Shown here piece after piece: positions 1 to 13,104 of a DNA stretch of 64,000 nt (positions are counted from its first letter, which is position 1; every line of letters begins with the position of its first letter). Below the pieces are notes generated by a model. It did no database searches, was not told the DNA's origin, and was given only the letters and a program-made list of their open reading frames with translations. This DNA comes from Camarhynchus parvulus. Taxonomy: Eukaryota; Chordata; Aves; Passeriformes; Thraupidae. Location: assembly GCF_901933205.1 (NCBI RefSeq), contig NC_044571.1, forward strand, positions 7,727,420 through 7,791,419. Reading direction: 5' to 3'. The position numbers and the translations under genes were made by a program.

Positions 1-3000
1 ACTGCTGGTGTGATGCTGTGAATCAGTACAAGCTGGATAAAATACTAGAATTTTGTCATCTACACTGAATTTTCCTTTGTGTAAACAAATAGCATTGCAT
101 CCAGTACCCTGTAAAAAACACAAATGCTCAGGCTTGTTGCCTCCATACCTGCCTCAGCTCCCAGATAGTCTTTCCTTGGCCTCACTCATTTGCCAGTGGT
201 ACTTAAATTTTAATCTTCCAGTTAGGATGTAATACAGAGATACTTGGGACAGTTCATGTGAGGGAGAAGACATTTTCCCTCATACACTGGGAAGAGAACA
301 GAAATGTGACTTTTATAGTAGTGGTGGGGAAGTACTTCATGCTAGTAGAAGTAAAATATTGTGTTTGTGCTGTAAAACCTGTTATAAGCTCCTGTGACAA
401 AAGTCTCTGTGCCCACAGGCACATGAATTGCTAAGCCAAGGCCACACTTAAAAAATATGCTAATTTATTAATCAATTAAAGCTAAGGAAAGGGAGGGGCA
501 GGCAATGGTAATAGCAACAGCCCTTACCCAAATACAGGATTCTATTTTCCAAGGTTTTCTGGGCAGATAAGCAGTGTGTCTGTGTGTAGGGCAGCAAACA
601 AGGGTGAGGAGTGTGTGTTTCCTATTTCCCATTCATGCTTCCTTTTTGAAAGGTTCATTTGCATAATGAGTGTCCCTTTCTGTTGATCCTCTTGCCCTGC
701 CTTGTTTTATTTTACTTGCACTTTTTGAGAACACTTCTGTAATAACTGTCCTTTTTTCCCCTCCCCATGTTTTCTTAAAATTCATCTTTGCTTTTCTTTT
801 CATTTTCCTGCATTCGTACTAATTGTACATAGCTGCCAAAATGGTGCAGAAAACTGCCTGTAAGTACCAGCTAGGGGCTCACAAGGTAGTCCTGGTTATT
901 GCAGTAGTTCTAGAATGTAGACATGCTTGTTCCCATTCAACATTACTTTTGCCATTGGAGTCAAAATTTAATATAATAATGACTTTGATATCTGCACTAG
1001 AATTATCTGCTAGCAAAAAGAGAGGCTATGGAGTAAAAATTCTCCTCTTCCAGATGTATATCTGAACTTTGTGGTAAAACCAGTGCAGAGGCTTAATCTA
1101 ACAGTGTCTCTCTTGAGACACTTTATCCTGTCAAAGACCACACAAAATGTTTCAGTAATTGAGGCCCACGCATCAAGAGTCAGGAGACAAAATATTTCCT
1201 TTCCAGTGGATGTAGCAATGCACCCTGAGCAGAACTGCAAAGCACAAGACCAATGTAAATTATACAGGGAATCTTCCCAGAAGAAGCTTAAATCTGATGG
1301 TTGTTGTGGTAAAACAGAGGAGAGAGTGCATCAGAAAACCTTGGGGTGGTTCCTTTTTTCTCCAGCTGTTCTTACCTCCTTTGCCCCGACAGCAGCAAAG
1401 AGATCACAGGCTCCATTTGTTTGATGTAAACCTGATTGAGCCAAATTCTTCAGACTTTTAGCTGTGCTTCCTCCCTTCCTACAGCCAAAGAATAAAAGGA
1501 ATTTTTCTTAGGAAGTGTGGAGCCCACCAGCTGTTTAAATTGTGAATTTCTTTCTATTGAAGCAAATCTGGCAAAGGCCTGATGGTGTTTACACATTGTC
1601 CACAGCCTTAGAAGGGAATATTAGTAATTTTTTGGGCTGGGCTTTGATTGCCACAAGTGGCAGCTGTTGTTCTATGGACTTTCAGGCCAAAAAAACCCAG
1701 CCCTCAGAGAGTGAAGGTGCCACTGGTGGCCTTTATGTACATGAGTATTTCATGGACAAAGCCATGTTTAACTCCTTTCAGCTGTGGTGGAAAAGGAGAG
1801 ATTATGAAAGTGAATTGAATTAGGAAGAAGAAGTCTGATCCAGTAATGGACACACTGCAACTAGACCCACATAAAATTCCTGTTGCACAAGAGCTGAGGG
1901 AAGAAGGAAATGCAGATGTTGTGCTCCCAAATGTTAATTTCTGAAGTTGTGGCCATTCATTTGTCTGCAGCTCACTGAACATTTTGATAAATATCTTCTT
2001 TCTTGACACTATTGAGAGCACAACTGCTGAAGAATTTCCTTCTTGGAACATAAGCTGGGATGTTCAGTATGCAAAATTTAATTAAGACATTTTAGAGAAA
2101 TTGAGAGGAACTTACTACAGCAAATTCTTTGATTACAGCTAGCTTCAAAGATGAATTTTGGTATTTAAGTCTTGCAGACTCAGAGAAAACAGCCAAGTCT
2201 GACATGTACAGATACTCTATCACAAGCACAGGTGAAAGTTAGTCCCAAAATGAAACAAAAATCAAGAGCTTTGATCTCTTTCCTTTTGCTGAGCTTAGGA
2301 AAGTTTGAACCTATTTGAAACTTATTGTAATGGCTTACCCCAAACTTACTACTGCCCATTAAAGTATATGAAAGAAGCAATGATTTATATTTCCAGCAGG
2401 CTGGGAAATTTAGATATTCCAAAATAAAGACCACTTTGATCCCAGTAAAGTTGGATCTAGGGGAAGCTAAGTCAGAAAAATCCTGAAATTTAATGAATTT
2501 ATGAAAGACTTAGCTTTGTGGAACTGTGTGTGCAATGTAAAGTTTACCAGTTCACTTTTTTTAATATGAGAGAGCTGTAAGATTTTCAGATTTTCTTTGT
2601 CACTCACAATAGGATATATGCTGTAGTGAGAAAAGTCCATATCTGAAGGTAAAAGTAACATTGATGGGAAATATGAATAATAATTAAAAATCTGCTTAAG
2701 AACTTAAAAGTTCTGAGGCTTCCGGGGGCTTTTCAGGTACTGTTAGCCCTGTGTCATGGGATCAAAACTCTTTTCAAGGTGCACTATGATTTGGACAAGA
2801 CAGACTATAAATACAAAATTAATCTTAGCTAGATATATTTAAAGCATTGAAAATAGTCTGCATGACAAGTTACTGACCTTCCTTTGTAGGTTAATTTAAG
2901 CAGGAAAGGTTTGATGCTCAGCTGGTACATATCGATGTCTCTTTTGGACTCTCTGAGAAGTTGGAAGTTCACCTAACTAGGGGTTTGGCTTAAAGACACT

Positions 3001-4445
3001 GGGCCATATGAAATAATCCACAAAAATATTTAATACTAGTGTTGATCCACATTATTCTCTATTTTAATAGCATAAATTAAATTTAGACACACTAGAATTT
3101 TCTACAGAAGTTCCAGGAGTTGCTGGTGCTGCATAATGGCCCATACAGGGAACATCCCTTGTACAGAAATGCATGTGAGGAGTGTTTGCCTGACTTGGAA
3201 GGAAATTTGTAATAATTTTCAAGTGAAGACAAGCACACCACACAGCCCCCTCCCCATCTGAGGCTGCAGCTTCAGGAGAGAAGCAGAACTGTAACTCTGG
3301 CAGAGAACTTCTCCTCCAGAAGTGGCTGGTTTCATTGCTGCAGGGAAGGAGAACTGTCTCAGAGCAGGTTGTTTCCTTGAGGGGACCTGAAAGCTCTTGT
3401 TCCACAGCTGCTTGCCACTGTAATTACAAATACTTGGGAAACTGAAACAGAAAAAAATAAAGGTGGGGGTCATCTTAACAGCTGGATAAAAATCTGTTTC
3501 CAGAGTAATTTCTAGTGACAAAGCTGTGGGCACTGTGTCTGTACTTCTGCAGCCTAAAACTCTGTTTAGCAAAGTGTATCCCAGCTGATTGATCAAGTAG
3601 AGTCAGCCTATGGATGCTGCAGAGCAGCAGGAGTCACTTTACACCAAATCCACCCCAAACCTGTGGGACAGGAATTGATTGCTTTCCTGTGCCTATTTCA
3701 AGGTTCCTGAAAACAGCAAATGGGTTTGTTGGCTTTTGGTTTTTTTTAATTCATAAGGCAATTTGCAGGAAGAGAATTCAAACTTAAAATTGCTACAGAG
3801 CCCTGGGAAGAAGCGTTTTGCATGCAGCTCCCTCAGGCAGGCAGACCTGGCTAAGGTCTCATGTCCAGGGTGCCTGGTTCATCTCCAGGATCTCCCACTG
3901 AGAGGGGCTGGAAATGCCCTGCTCTGAGACAGAAACCACAGAGCAGTGATGTGGAGTGAGAACTTCCTTATCAGTAAATTGTCATTAAAGGAAGCAGACC
4001 CAGAGGATTGGTGTGGAACAGAAAACATTACTAAAAGTGGGAACAGCTGATTCCTGACAGCCTGTCCCCCTCCTCCCATTTCTCTCACATTCTCACTGGG
4101 ACATAGGCCCAATAGCTCTTACTTGAGCACCAGGTCTGATTTATTCACATGTGGTCTCCATTGCTGCTTTTCCAAGCTTCCATCCTCTACCTTGCTTTTT
4201 TAACTCTAGAGCTGTGTTTGTCTCCCAGTATGTCAATAACCGAGTGCTGTTTGAGTGTCAGCTTCCAGAGGGAGCTGTGCCCTTTCTCCCATGTGATTCC
4301 CATAGCTGTAGGTGGGAGAGCTAAAGCACCTCAACTCCCTGAGGCCTTTTTGCCCATTTCCTTCTCAGCTGAGGAGCTGTTGTGGGAGAGCACGAAAGAA
4401 TCCAACATTTGTTTTCTCCCGTTTTCTCTCCCGGCCACCGCACAG
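1..4445 (+). other. CASK: Last intron of CASK (3' part)
   Basis: This is non-coding sequence upstream of the terminal CASK exon. It ends in a good acceptor: a pyrimidine-rich stretch (about 4411-4435) followed by CAG at 4443-4445. I looked for the preceding guanylate-kinase exon and did not find it, so it should lie left of the window. Short open frames here show no family resemblance, and I see no clear repeat. Confidence 0.75.
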
Positions 4446-4622
4446 GATGAATCCCTTCAGCGCCTGCAGAAGGAGTCCGAGATCTTACAGAGAACATATG
4501 CACACTACTTTGACCTAACAATTATCAACAATGAGATTGATGAAACCATCAGGCACCTGGAGGAAGCCATCGAGCTCGTGTGTACAGCCTCCCAGTGGGT
4601 CCCAGTCTCCTGGGTCTACTAG
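4446..4622 (+). CDS. CASK: CASK terminal coding exon (guanylate-kinase domain C-terminus)
   Basis: This exon encodes the last 58 residues of CASK, a MAGUK scaffold with CaM-kinase-like, L27, PDZ, SH3 and guanylate-kinase domains that works at synapses and cell junctions. It starts in frame after the acceptor at 4445 with [20 protein letters not shown], and ends QWVPVSWVY before TAG at 4620-4622. As I remember human CASK, this differs by only about three substitutions (D to E, V to I, P to S near the end). The segment is the last part of the guanylate-kinase-like fold, including the helix around [12 protein letters not shown]. The open frame continues upstream to 4149, but that part is intron: it does not resemble CASK and a canonical acceptor intervenes. 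The gene is partial in the window. Confidence 0.96.
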   Translation, partial: DESLQRLQKESEILQRTYAHYFDLTIINNEIDETIRHLEEAIELVCTASQWVPVSWVY

Positions 4623-5430
4623 ACCAGGAATGAGAGAATTGAGAAAGAAAAAAAATCTGTCATTACTGGGAACCACCTCATACATGGAAAACCTCTTCGT
4701 TATTGACCTTGTGTCAACAGGTCTTGGCCCCTAGAGACTACCTAGATGTAGTGTGACCTAAAATATAATTATTGTCATGTCCGAATAGATAGGAGGAGGG
4801 GGAAAAAAGATGAAACACTAATTTAAAGAGACAGTATCTTTTTTTTAATAATTTCTCCTAAACTTTAATAAAATGTATCTTTAAATATATGTACTATTCA
4901 GTCTTTTGGAATGTTATATTTTTGGAAATCATAGCTTTTTATTTCAAGGGCCCCTAAAAACTGCACAAAATAGATGCTGCTTTCTATAATCTATTTTAAT
5001 AGTAATAATAATATGATTCTGTTACCTTAACTTGGGGGTGGAACACTACATTCTTTTTAGAGTCTGATTTTATGGATTGGAATACTTTGCTTTCCTTTAT
5101 TTATTTGAAGTAATTAGTCTAGTGATTACAAAACAAATTCATACATTTTAAAGGCCTTTTTTTTCTTCCATGCTTTTTTTTTCTCTCCTAGGATAGTATT
5201 TTTAAGTACTTTTTTGTGTAACATCCAGATAATGTGATACTGTCTCTTTGAAGAACTCTGTAAAAGTTTTAGAAATTTGAAATTGGGTCTTGACTCTTAA
5301 TGCATGTGGACAGTCGCAAGCGTTCATGCCGTTGGTGTATCTGTGTTGATAAAACCTGTAATCTACAGCAAAGTACATTCCGTTCATGGGAACACGTACC
5401 CAAGGGAATAAAGCAAAATATTATTCTGAC
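4623..5430 (+). other. CASK: CASK 3' UTR, proximal part
   Basis: AT-rich sequence directly after the CASK stop codon. It carries AATAAA signals at 4867-4872 and 5407-5412, each a plausible cleavage site for a short 3' UTR. Uninterrupted T and A runs and the absence of repeats fit a conserved neuronal 3' UTR. The exact end is not visible from sequence alone. Confidence 0.7.
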
Positions 5431-8125
5431 TAAGTTGTAAACCTATGCACATCCCTTGCATTTTGGGCAACTTTCTAAAAAAAAAGAAAAAAAAAAGAAA
5501 AACTGATTTTTATTAATAATAATCATGTAGTGAAATGTGTTTGTAATTTCGTCTCAATTTAATTTGTTGTAAGGTGGGAGGGGGCAATTACTGGTTTCAC
5601 CATTTCAGATCTGTGTTGTCTGAGAGTATTAACGTTTTAATTAAGTTCAAGCAAAGAAATGCTGATTTTTAATATGTATGTAATTGTTTAAAGATGCACA
5701 CATTTTAAAAGAAAATACTGTGCAATGAAGAAACCAGTTTAGACATTGCGATAAATTGACTATTCCAAAAGACTCATCTACAACAGCCCTGTAAATTCCT
5801 TTAAAAATGGTAATTGACTCTACAGTCTGACCAATTTTTTTTTATTTTAAATATACTTCCTTTTATGTGTTCAACAATTAAATGCTTTTGGGTCCTTCAT
5901 TTCATCACAGGGAGTTTCAAGCACGAATCGGTGACTCGTGCAGTGAAGAAAAGTGTCTTCAAGTCTTTAGTGGAAGCCTTTGTAGGGACACAGCCTGCAG
6001 TTTGTCCCAGGGGCTCTGCTCCTCCTGGATCAGCACAGGCTTCCTTCCACAAAGCTGGAATTAGGGCAGAGCCAACTGAGGAAGTGTAACCATGGATAGA
6101 CCTGGCACTTCGTTTTCCTTCTTCATGCTCTTGCTGGCCCACATGATCTGAATTTTCTCTGAAAATGGTTAAAAGCAGCAGGCATTGCCACCTCCTTTTA
6201 GGTGTCAGAAGCACACTGTTCCTTAAAATGACTTCTCCTCAAAGTTTGGTTTGGCTGTGCTGTTGTATAGCATGAATTTTAGTGTTTATATTAAAATTAT
6301 ACAGGATTTTTCCTCACAGTGGAACTTGCAGCTGGAGTTGGTCTGTGGGCTGTTCCAGTCGTTTGAGACCATTGCACGTGCAATCAGAAAAGGGTTCTCA
6401 AGGTTGAATCTTTCTCACAAGAGTAATCCTATTGCTAATTTTCTCCTGCCTACTCTTTCTGCAGGTTGGGTGGCCAAATATGTTTACAATTCTTGTAAAA
6501 TCCGCAGCTGAAATCTCAGTCTGGCTGTGCCTCCTCCCACCCAGCCAGGGCAGGCAAAGGTGTTTATTTCCTGCAGCATCCACAGCCCAGCTTGCAGCCC
6601 ACAGAAGGGAAATTCATCCATCACTTTACCCCAGCTGCTGAGTGCCCTTAGTGCCACAGCTGGAATCACAGTTCTGTGCATCCCAAAACAAGAACTGTAC
6701 CTGAGTCGCTTGAGTTTGTGGTTTTGTGGGAAGTAATGGATGAGAGAGTCAGCGTGGGCCTCACGTGGAGGGAAACAGGGGAGCTGTCAGAGGAGTTGTA
6801 GGTGCTCATCTGTTCTGGGTTTAGCCCCACAAGGAGGGGATGGTGAAAACTGTGAACTATTCTGTGAGTAAGAGGTAATTTTTCAAGTGGTTGTGTTGTT
6901 TAGTCCTGGTGGAGCGTAGCTGGTGTCCTGTAGGCAGCTGTTGCAGTGGTGAGTCCACAGTGGCTGAGCTCATGGAAGTGAAAGGGTTAATTCACTCTCA
7001 GAACTACCTCTTTTCCCAGCAAAGCACAAAGATGGGAAGACCTACTGAAAATCAAGCAGTGGAGTGTTTCTGATGTTAGAAATACAAACTTCTCTGGTGA
7101 ACATTGGTATCTGACTTCAGTGCCACGTTTTTCATCTCAAATGTTTATGGCATTAAACAGGTAAAGTAATTTTGATAATTTGAGTATAGTCTATCATAAA
7201 TGTTTTAACTACACTTTTGACTCTGTTAATGTGAATTTCTTGGAGTTCTGTGTACCCAGCTTGTAAGGAAAGAAATCTCACAAGGCCCATGAGGGTGCTT
7301 CTGCCTTATGTAGATGACAATAAGTAGTGATTTGATGTAATTAATACCTTTTCTTAAGTGGAACTACCATTCAGTAATGCTACACAGTAGAAAGATTGAC
7401 CTGGAGAGCTTTGTTTCTTTTATTACTGTATAACCTTTTATCAAGAGACAAAAACTGTAAAGCATACACTTAGCATCCTGTCTTGCCTCCTTTACCACAG
7501 TCTGTTTTCTTTGTAGGAGCCTTCAGTAGCAAAAGATTAAATTGGAAACCCTGCCTAGGCTTTAAGTTCATAAGATCCACAGCACACAGTGAGCTCCATG
7601 AGCAGATTTCAGCACAGTCCCAGACAGAGCAAGCCCAGGACTCCTCAGTCTGTCCAATCCTCCCACCCTGCTCAAACCCTTCTGAATGTCTCTGTTGTTT
7701 GTGTGGTACATAGAGGGCAAAGTTCTGCAGAAGTTGAGCTGGAAGCTTCACCTGCATGAGGAAGGCTCCTGCAGGTGGAAAGCTGGTGTTATAGTTTGTT
7801 GTTTTTTTCAGTCTCCAGGTGAAGGGTCCTCCTGGTACTGTAAATATCACTGCATCATTTGGAGCACCACATGGACTTCTCTAAATTTATGCTGAATGTG
7901 ACCTCAGAAGCAGCCCTGGGATTGGGAAGAAACAAATGTTTCTGTTTGCCCCTTTAATACTTTATTTTTGTACAGGGGCTCATAGATTTGTAAAGAAAAC
8001 TTGATCTTATCAGTATGCTGCCTCTCAGTCTGACTGATGCCTGTGATTTCAAGGTGTTAAGTTGGTCCAATAAATGTTCATTAACCTCTGCTTCCATTTA
8101 CCTAATAAAAGTACACTAGGTTACT
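5431..8125 (+). other. CASK: Possible distal extension of the CASK 3' UTR
   Basis: This stretch is repeat-poor and AT-rich, and ends at two close AATAAA signals (8069-8074 and 8104-8109). CASK is known to produce long 3' UTRs, so distal polyadenylation near 8.12 kb is reasonable. I see no coding exon. The alternative is plain intergenic DNA; RNA reads would decide. Confidence 0.4.
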
Positions 8126-8406
8126 CAGTGTCTCAGAGTGGTAAGATTATTGCATGGAAATGGTAGCCTAGTTTAGACTCCTGGCCACTGCCAGATGGAC
8201 ATTCTTGATCTCATCACTAAACCCAAATTCTTCCATGTGTTTTAGCAGTGGTTTTCTTTTTATGTGGTTTGGTCAAGAACAATACTGTGCCACTCACCTC
8301 TGAAAGAAAACAGCATCTACTTACCTCAGAAACTGCATGAAGAAGGTTACTCAGTTGACTTTGAAAACACAACAAAGAAGAAGGGGTGTTGCAACCTGAG
8401 CAACAT

Positions 8407-8453
8407 TGGGCTGGTGTGTATACTCCAAAAACTGGAGTATACACACCAGCCCA
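8407..8453. repeat. Perfect 21-bp inverted repeat (fold-back hairpin 1)
   Basis: Arms 8407-8427 and 8433-8453 are exact reverse complements separated by a 5-nt loop (8428-8432). The arm core is TGGGCTGGTGTGTATACTCC. There are no terminal duplications or transposon ends. The form fits a local template-switch mutation. It lies about 300 bp past the most distal candidate CASK poly(A) signal. Confidence 0.95.
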
Positions 8454-8599
8454 GTGAGGCACTAGGAAAAGTTAAAGCACAGACTAACTGTCTGAACCTA
8501 AGAAATTCCTCTGGCTGCCCTGAAAGACTCGAGCCCCTGCCCAGGGGGCTCAGAGACCTTGGCACAGAACTCAAGACCTCTGTGCCTTTGATTTAGCCC

Positions 8600-9083
8600 T
8601 TGGAAAAAACAATTACCAACCTTATATGAAGAATTACAAGCCACGACAGTTTAAGTAGAATGATAATGCATTTATCACAGGGTGAAAAATAGGTTTTTGA
8701 AGTTTTTGATATGGGGGTTCAGGGGGCAAGATGGAGGAATCTGGGCGTGTCCAGCCTTTCTCCTTCTTCTTCTTGGCCTCCATCTTCTGCTGTGATGTTG
8801 GCACTTACAGATTGGTTTAGAGTAGAAGCTCACTGTCTAACACAGGTGATAGGTATTGGAAAGTAGTTGTAAACATTGTACACGTAGTTTTTAGTATAAA
8901 GACATAACACTGCCCGGGGGCAGGCAGAGTGCCTGGAACTGTCTTGCTGAGTGGACCTCAGCTGGACAGGAGAAAGAATTTTATAGATAAGATACAATAA
9001 ACAACCTTGAGAATGAGAGCAAAAGAATTCTGACTCCTTCGTCGATCACCGAGCTGAGAAAAGAGACTTTCTAACGTATCTCA
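8600..9083 (+). mobile_element. Solo LTR of an endogenous retrovirus, approximate ends
   Basis: The sequence resembles a passerine LTR family I recognise. It has a pyrimidine-rich block at about 8757-8790, an AATAAA at 8996-9001 and a 3' part ending near CTCA at 9083. No internal retroviral coding sequence is attached on either side, so it is a solo LTR. I could not find a target-site duplication, so both ends are estimates. It lies between CASK and NYX. Confidence 0.6.
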
Positions 9084-10675
9084 AGAGTCACTGACCAGCT
9101 AGAAATCCCGAGAACTAACCAGTATTTGTTCCATTTTTATTCTTTTCCATAAGGAAAATATTTCAGAGTGCTGTTACTTAAAGAAATCATTGGAAATGCT
9201 GCCAGAGCTTCCAGGGGTGCTTTGCAAATCTGCGTTGAAATTCTAGATGCAAACAGTTCTGGCCCCATTCTTTTCCAATGCAGATAGTATTCAACAACTT
9301 TAATGAAGGCTGTTAGAGCTCAATTTCAGACTTTAAAATACTTCATAGAGAAGGATTTTTGAAAACTACAGAAAAATATATCTATTTCCTGACTATTATA
9401 GTAAAGAGTTATCTGTTTTTATAAGCTAAATTGACAGAGGATGAGCTAAAGCAGGCACCATAAAAAGTCTGCTTTTTTCTGTAAAGCATATTCATTTCCT
9501 TAATAGACCAGTCTCTCACACTGATTTCTTCTCTACCATTAATGAGCTCAGAGATAGTCATAACTCTTACCAAGGAAACTGCTGCACATTATGTCAAATA
9601 GTCACATATAAATCAAAATATCTGCACAACAGGAAGCATGTCATTGACCAACAGAAGTAAATTCTGAATAATTGTGCCTTGTGTCCACAAGGGGACAAGT
9701 GCACAAGCTTAGGATAGAGGAGACTATTTTTACTAATGCTACACAAAAAAATACAAAGCTACTTCCCACATGTAAATGTTTGCAGTGTTTGGGGTTTTTT
9801 TTGCTTGCTGATACAGTAAGTGCACCTATAGTAATTTATACTTTGTCCCCTTAAGTGATTTTTAACAGTCTCCTGCTCTAATCCTCTGAAAGCTGGACTG
9901 AAGCAAATACAAAAATCTTCTTGGCTCCCTACAATTTAGCCTCAGAGTTAAGCCTCTTTCTCAGACCTGTAAATGAATAAATAATTAATTCTTACCTCAG
10001 AAGTACATTTCCCAGTTAAGATTTTGGGCAGAAAGTTGATGGCTTCTCATGTAATCTTAACCTTTCTAAGCAAAAATAGTGGGAGGGGGAGTGTTTATGC
10101 ATTTCCATGCATCCTGCTGAATCTCTTGGCAGCTGCCATGGGACAATCAGGAACATTAAATCTGGCCACATCTCTGTGTTCTTATTAAAATGTAGCTTGA
10201 GCCTCCATTAGTGTTGTGGAAGATAACTGAACTAGTAGCTGTATGCTTGAAAGAATTCAGGTTGATTATTAGCAAAGTAATTCTTGCAAATTCTCCCTTA
10301 GCAGCAGCCAAAGCTTGTTTTAGTGTCTGCATAATGGGAACACCCATGAGGAAGGGTGGAATTTGCTCATTTTTAAGTGTAGCCCATCTCAAAACTGGAA
10401 CATCAGTCTGTGTTTGTTCATTGTTGGCCATCCGGGTGGAGCACTCATCATTCTTCCCAAAATGTAAATAGATGCAAAATAGCAGAATTGCCTCATACTT
10501 GGGTCTGTCTTTGTTGTCACCTGCTTCCCCTCACAGTTACACAGTCTTACAAACTTGATTTTAAGGTGCATTTTCCTACCAGTCAGAAAATGTGGTTTAT
10601 CCCTCAGTATTACTTGGTATCCTTCATTTGAAAGGTCTCTGGAGGTTTATGTTCATCTCAAGCAAAGAAAACCTT
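9084..10675. other. Intergenic, nothing recognised
   Basis: AT-rich intergenic DNA between CASK and NYX. The open frames are short and lack family signatures. I saw no RNA gene or clear mobile element. Confidence 0.6.
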
Positions 10676-11385
10676 CTGTGATCCGTGGCACACACTGCAA
10701 TGGTCTGGAATTCCAGTTTCCAGCAAGGAAAAGATGTTCCTGCCCTCTAAGGCAAAGATCTGAAAGGGCTGAAACCCAAGTAGAGTAAGATTTCACAATG
10801 ACATTTCACTGCCAGCCTTCAAGACTTAACCCAGGGCTGTTTCAGCGCATGGACTGGGGAAAAATGATGTGGTGAGACTCTTTGGCTCAGCTGCCACAGG
10901 TACAGATGGACACTGGGAAAGAAACAGAGCAGAGAAAGGCGGAAGGGAAAGGAGGACACAAAGAGCAATAAGCTGGGAAGGTGGCACTGTGAAAACCAAA
11001 GTGGAATTTACTGAAAAGGAAGGGGACAGAAATCAAGAATTCTGAAACTTTTATTTACTATCCAAGTACAATATTTCCTCCCTTGTATCACAAACCTCCT
11101 CCTGAAAACAAGAGTCATCCAGCATGGTTTCCAAAAAGTGCTTGGTTGGAATGGAAGTTGCAGGCTGCAGGCACAAGGAAACATGGATTGGCATTTTACC
11201 TCCTCTCAGCAGAGGACATGATGGGGCACCAGGAGAAAAGGGCAGCTCAGGTTTGCTCTTCAGTAGGAAGTGAAGAGGCAAAAAGGTCTCGTGGTCTGTC
11301 CTGTTCCCTCAGTGAGGTGAGGGCTGATCCCAGACCCCAGGGTCACCTTCAGAAGTTCCTCCATGCAATGATCAGTGGGTATTGA
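10676..11385 (+). repeat. Unclassified ~0.7-kb dispersed repeat, copy 1
   Basis: About 710 bp that aligns along its length, in the same orientation, with 47724-48430. Both copies begin at CTGTGATCCGTGGCACACAC and lose clear similarity after GGGTATTGA. The flanks outside these points do not match, which suggests a discrete element and not a larger segmental duplication. There are many substitutions and small indels, so the copies are old. I do not recognise the family: no LTR-like TG...CA with target duplication, no CR1 tail, no coding frame shared by both copies. Confidence 0.75.
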
Positions 11386-12209
11386 AGAACAACGTGAATT
11401 AAAACCATGCAAAAAGTTTATTTGATTTTGTGGTTATTTTGGATAGGGTTTTTGTTTGTTTTTTTTTTTGAGAACCAAAGTATGGTAAGTATTACTGCTC
11501 TCTTTCAAAAAGCCACAAGCCAGCTAATGGAAATCTAAGCTACTTGTCAATAATTAGTGTCATTCATTGTTTCAATTCCATATCAATTGTACATTTTTCT
11601 TATAGTAAAATTTTTATTATGTTAGCTACACTTCATGGAATTCTTCCCAATCACATAGTTTGTTTCAAAGGTCTTACTCTAACCACTGATACATTAGAGA
11701 AATCAGGGTTGCAGTTTGTTTTAAATCCATTTCATATAACAAATTTTGAAGTTACTGCAATGGATTTAAATAACTTTATATGTAAACAAAATAAAAAATG
11801 GATGGGTCTATCAGGTTTGTATTCACATCAGGAACTTAATCTCCACTAGCCTTTAACAGGAGTGGGAAATTGCCTTAAGGAAAAGAAAAAACTTAAAGAA
11901 AAGCATACATATGGAAATAAATTATGCAGAAAGTTGAACTAATTGAATATTATCTCTTTTGGTTTCATTATAAAGCCTTTTCTGAGGCTTTTTATGGAAA
12001 AAGTTAATTTAGCTATTTTTATTTTGATTAATTATTTTAAATATTTTACTGCAGATAACCAAGCCCATTATCAACTAGCCCATCTTGCCTTATTTTTCCT
12101 TTTTTCAAATTTTCTTCAGATATTGGGTCTACCAGACTTAATTTTTAATTCATGCATTAGGTAATTCTGAACAATAAAAGAGTATTTTAAGAACCATAGC
12201 AGAAGGCAA
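11386..12209. other. Intergenic, AT-rich, nothing recognised
   Basis: AT-rich sequence between the 0.7-kb repeat and a CR1 remnant. The open frames at 11544-11849 and 11943-12164 are low-complexity AT-rich translations with no family resemblance. Confidence 0.55.
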
Positions 12210-12390
12210 GAGTTCATATGTAACAGAGTCAATTTCCCAGAGAATTTGTGCAAGCTCTGTCCCTGGAGGTTTTAAAAGACTCGCGTGGATCAAGTCCTGA
12301 GCAATCCAGCCTAATGTCAGAGCTGACCCTACTTTAAACCTGAGACCTCCAAAGATCTCTTCCAGCTGAATTACCCTATTAAAAAATCTG
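12210..12390 (+). mobile_element. CR1 LINE 3' remnant
   Basis: This matches the 3' end of an avian CR1 retrotransposon in the sense orientation. The CCCTGGAGGT block is followed by the AGTCCTGAGCAA-type block, a GACCTCC block and a CTCTTCCAGCTGAATTA-type terminus. It is diverged and 5'-truncated, as most CR1 copies are. Confidence 0.65.
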
Positions 12391-13104
12391 GAAAAAATCA
12401 AAACTATTACTCAGCTCAGCCATCTTCAGTTCATGTGAATTTTTGTGCCAACAAAACCACATAGATACAAAAAAAAGATCTTTAGTTGTGGTCAAAAAGC
12501 ATTTCAGCATTATTCTACCAACAGCTGTAGCAGAAGAAATCCAGTTACTGGAATGGGAGATTCCAGGTAATGGAATTTGTCTCCATATTTGTTTATATTT
12601 CATATATACAGGCAACTCCTATTATTCATATTTAGATTATGTCATTATGCTACCACAAGTCAAATAGAGACTTGTTTAGCAGGTATTAAAATTTCACCCC
12701 AAAATTTTAAAAAATGCACAGCACTGTACTTCTTATACCAAAACTGACTACAGTAAAAAATAAGAAATTCAAAACCAATCCACAAATACAGTAAAGCTCA
12801 TCAAGAAAGGTCTACAAGAAGGGGGGGAAAGGCAAGAAGTTTGCCTTTGCAAAAAATATTTTAAAATATTTAAAGCCTTCATATTAAATTTGGAATAAAA
12901 ATTAAGATTGGGCAAATGGGAAAGGAAATAAAGATCTATTTTCAGTGAACATATTAATGAAATCAACCTAATAAAACATAAATTAAATTCACTTTTTTTA
13001 AATAGCTGCAGATTGAAGAAGAAAGGAAGAGGGAAATCCTCAAAGTGTAACAAAGCATCTTTGATGCAAGTAAATAATTAGAGATTCGGATACTTTGTAA
13101 ATTA

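Noticed and set aside
4149..4445. 5' extension of the CASK open frame
   Set aside because: It precedes a canonical acceptor and does not match CASK, so it is intron.
8407..8453. Hairpin as a CRISPR repeat, bacterial terminator or tRNA
   Set aside because: Single occurrence, eukaryotic context, no cloverleaf and no array.
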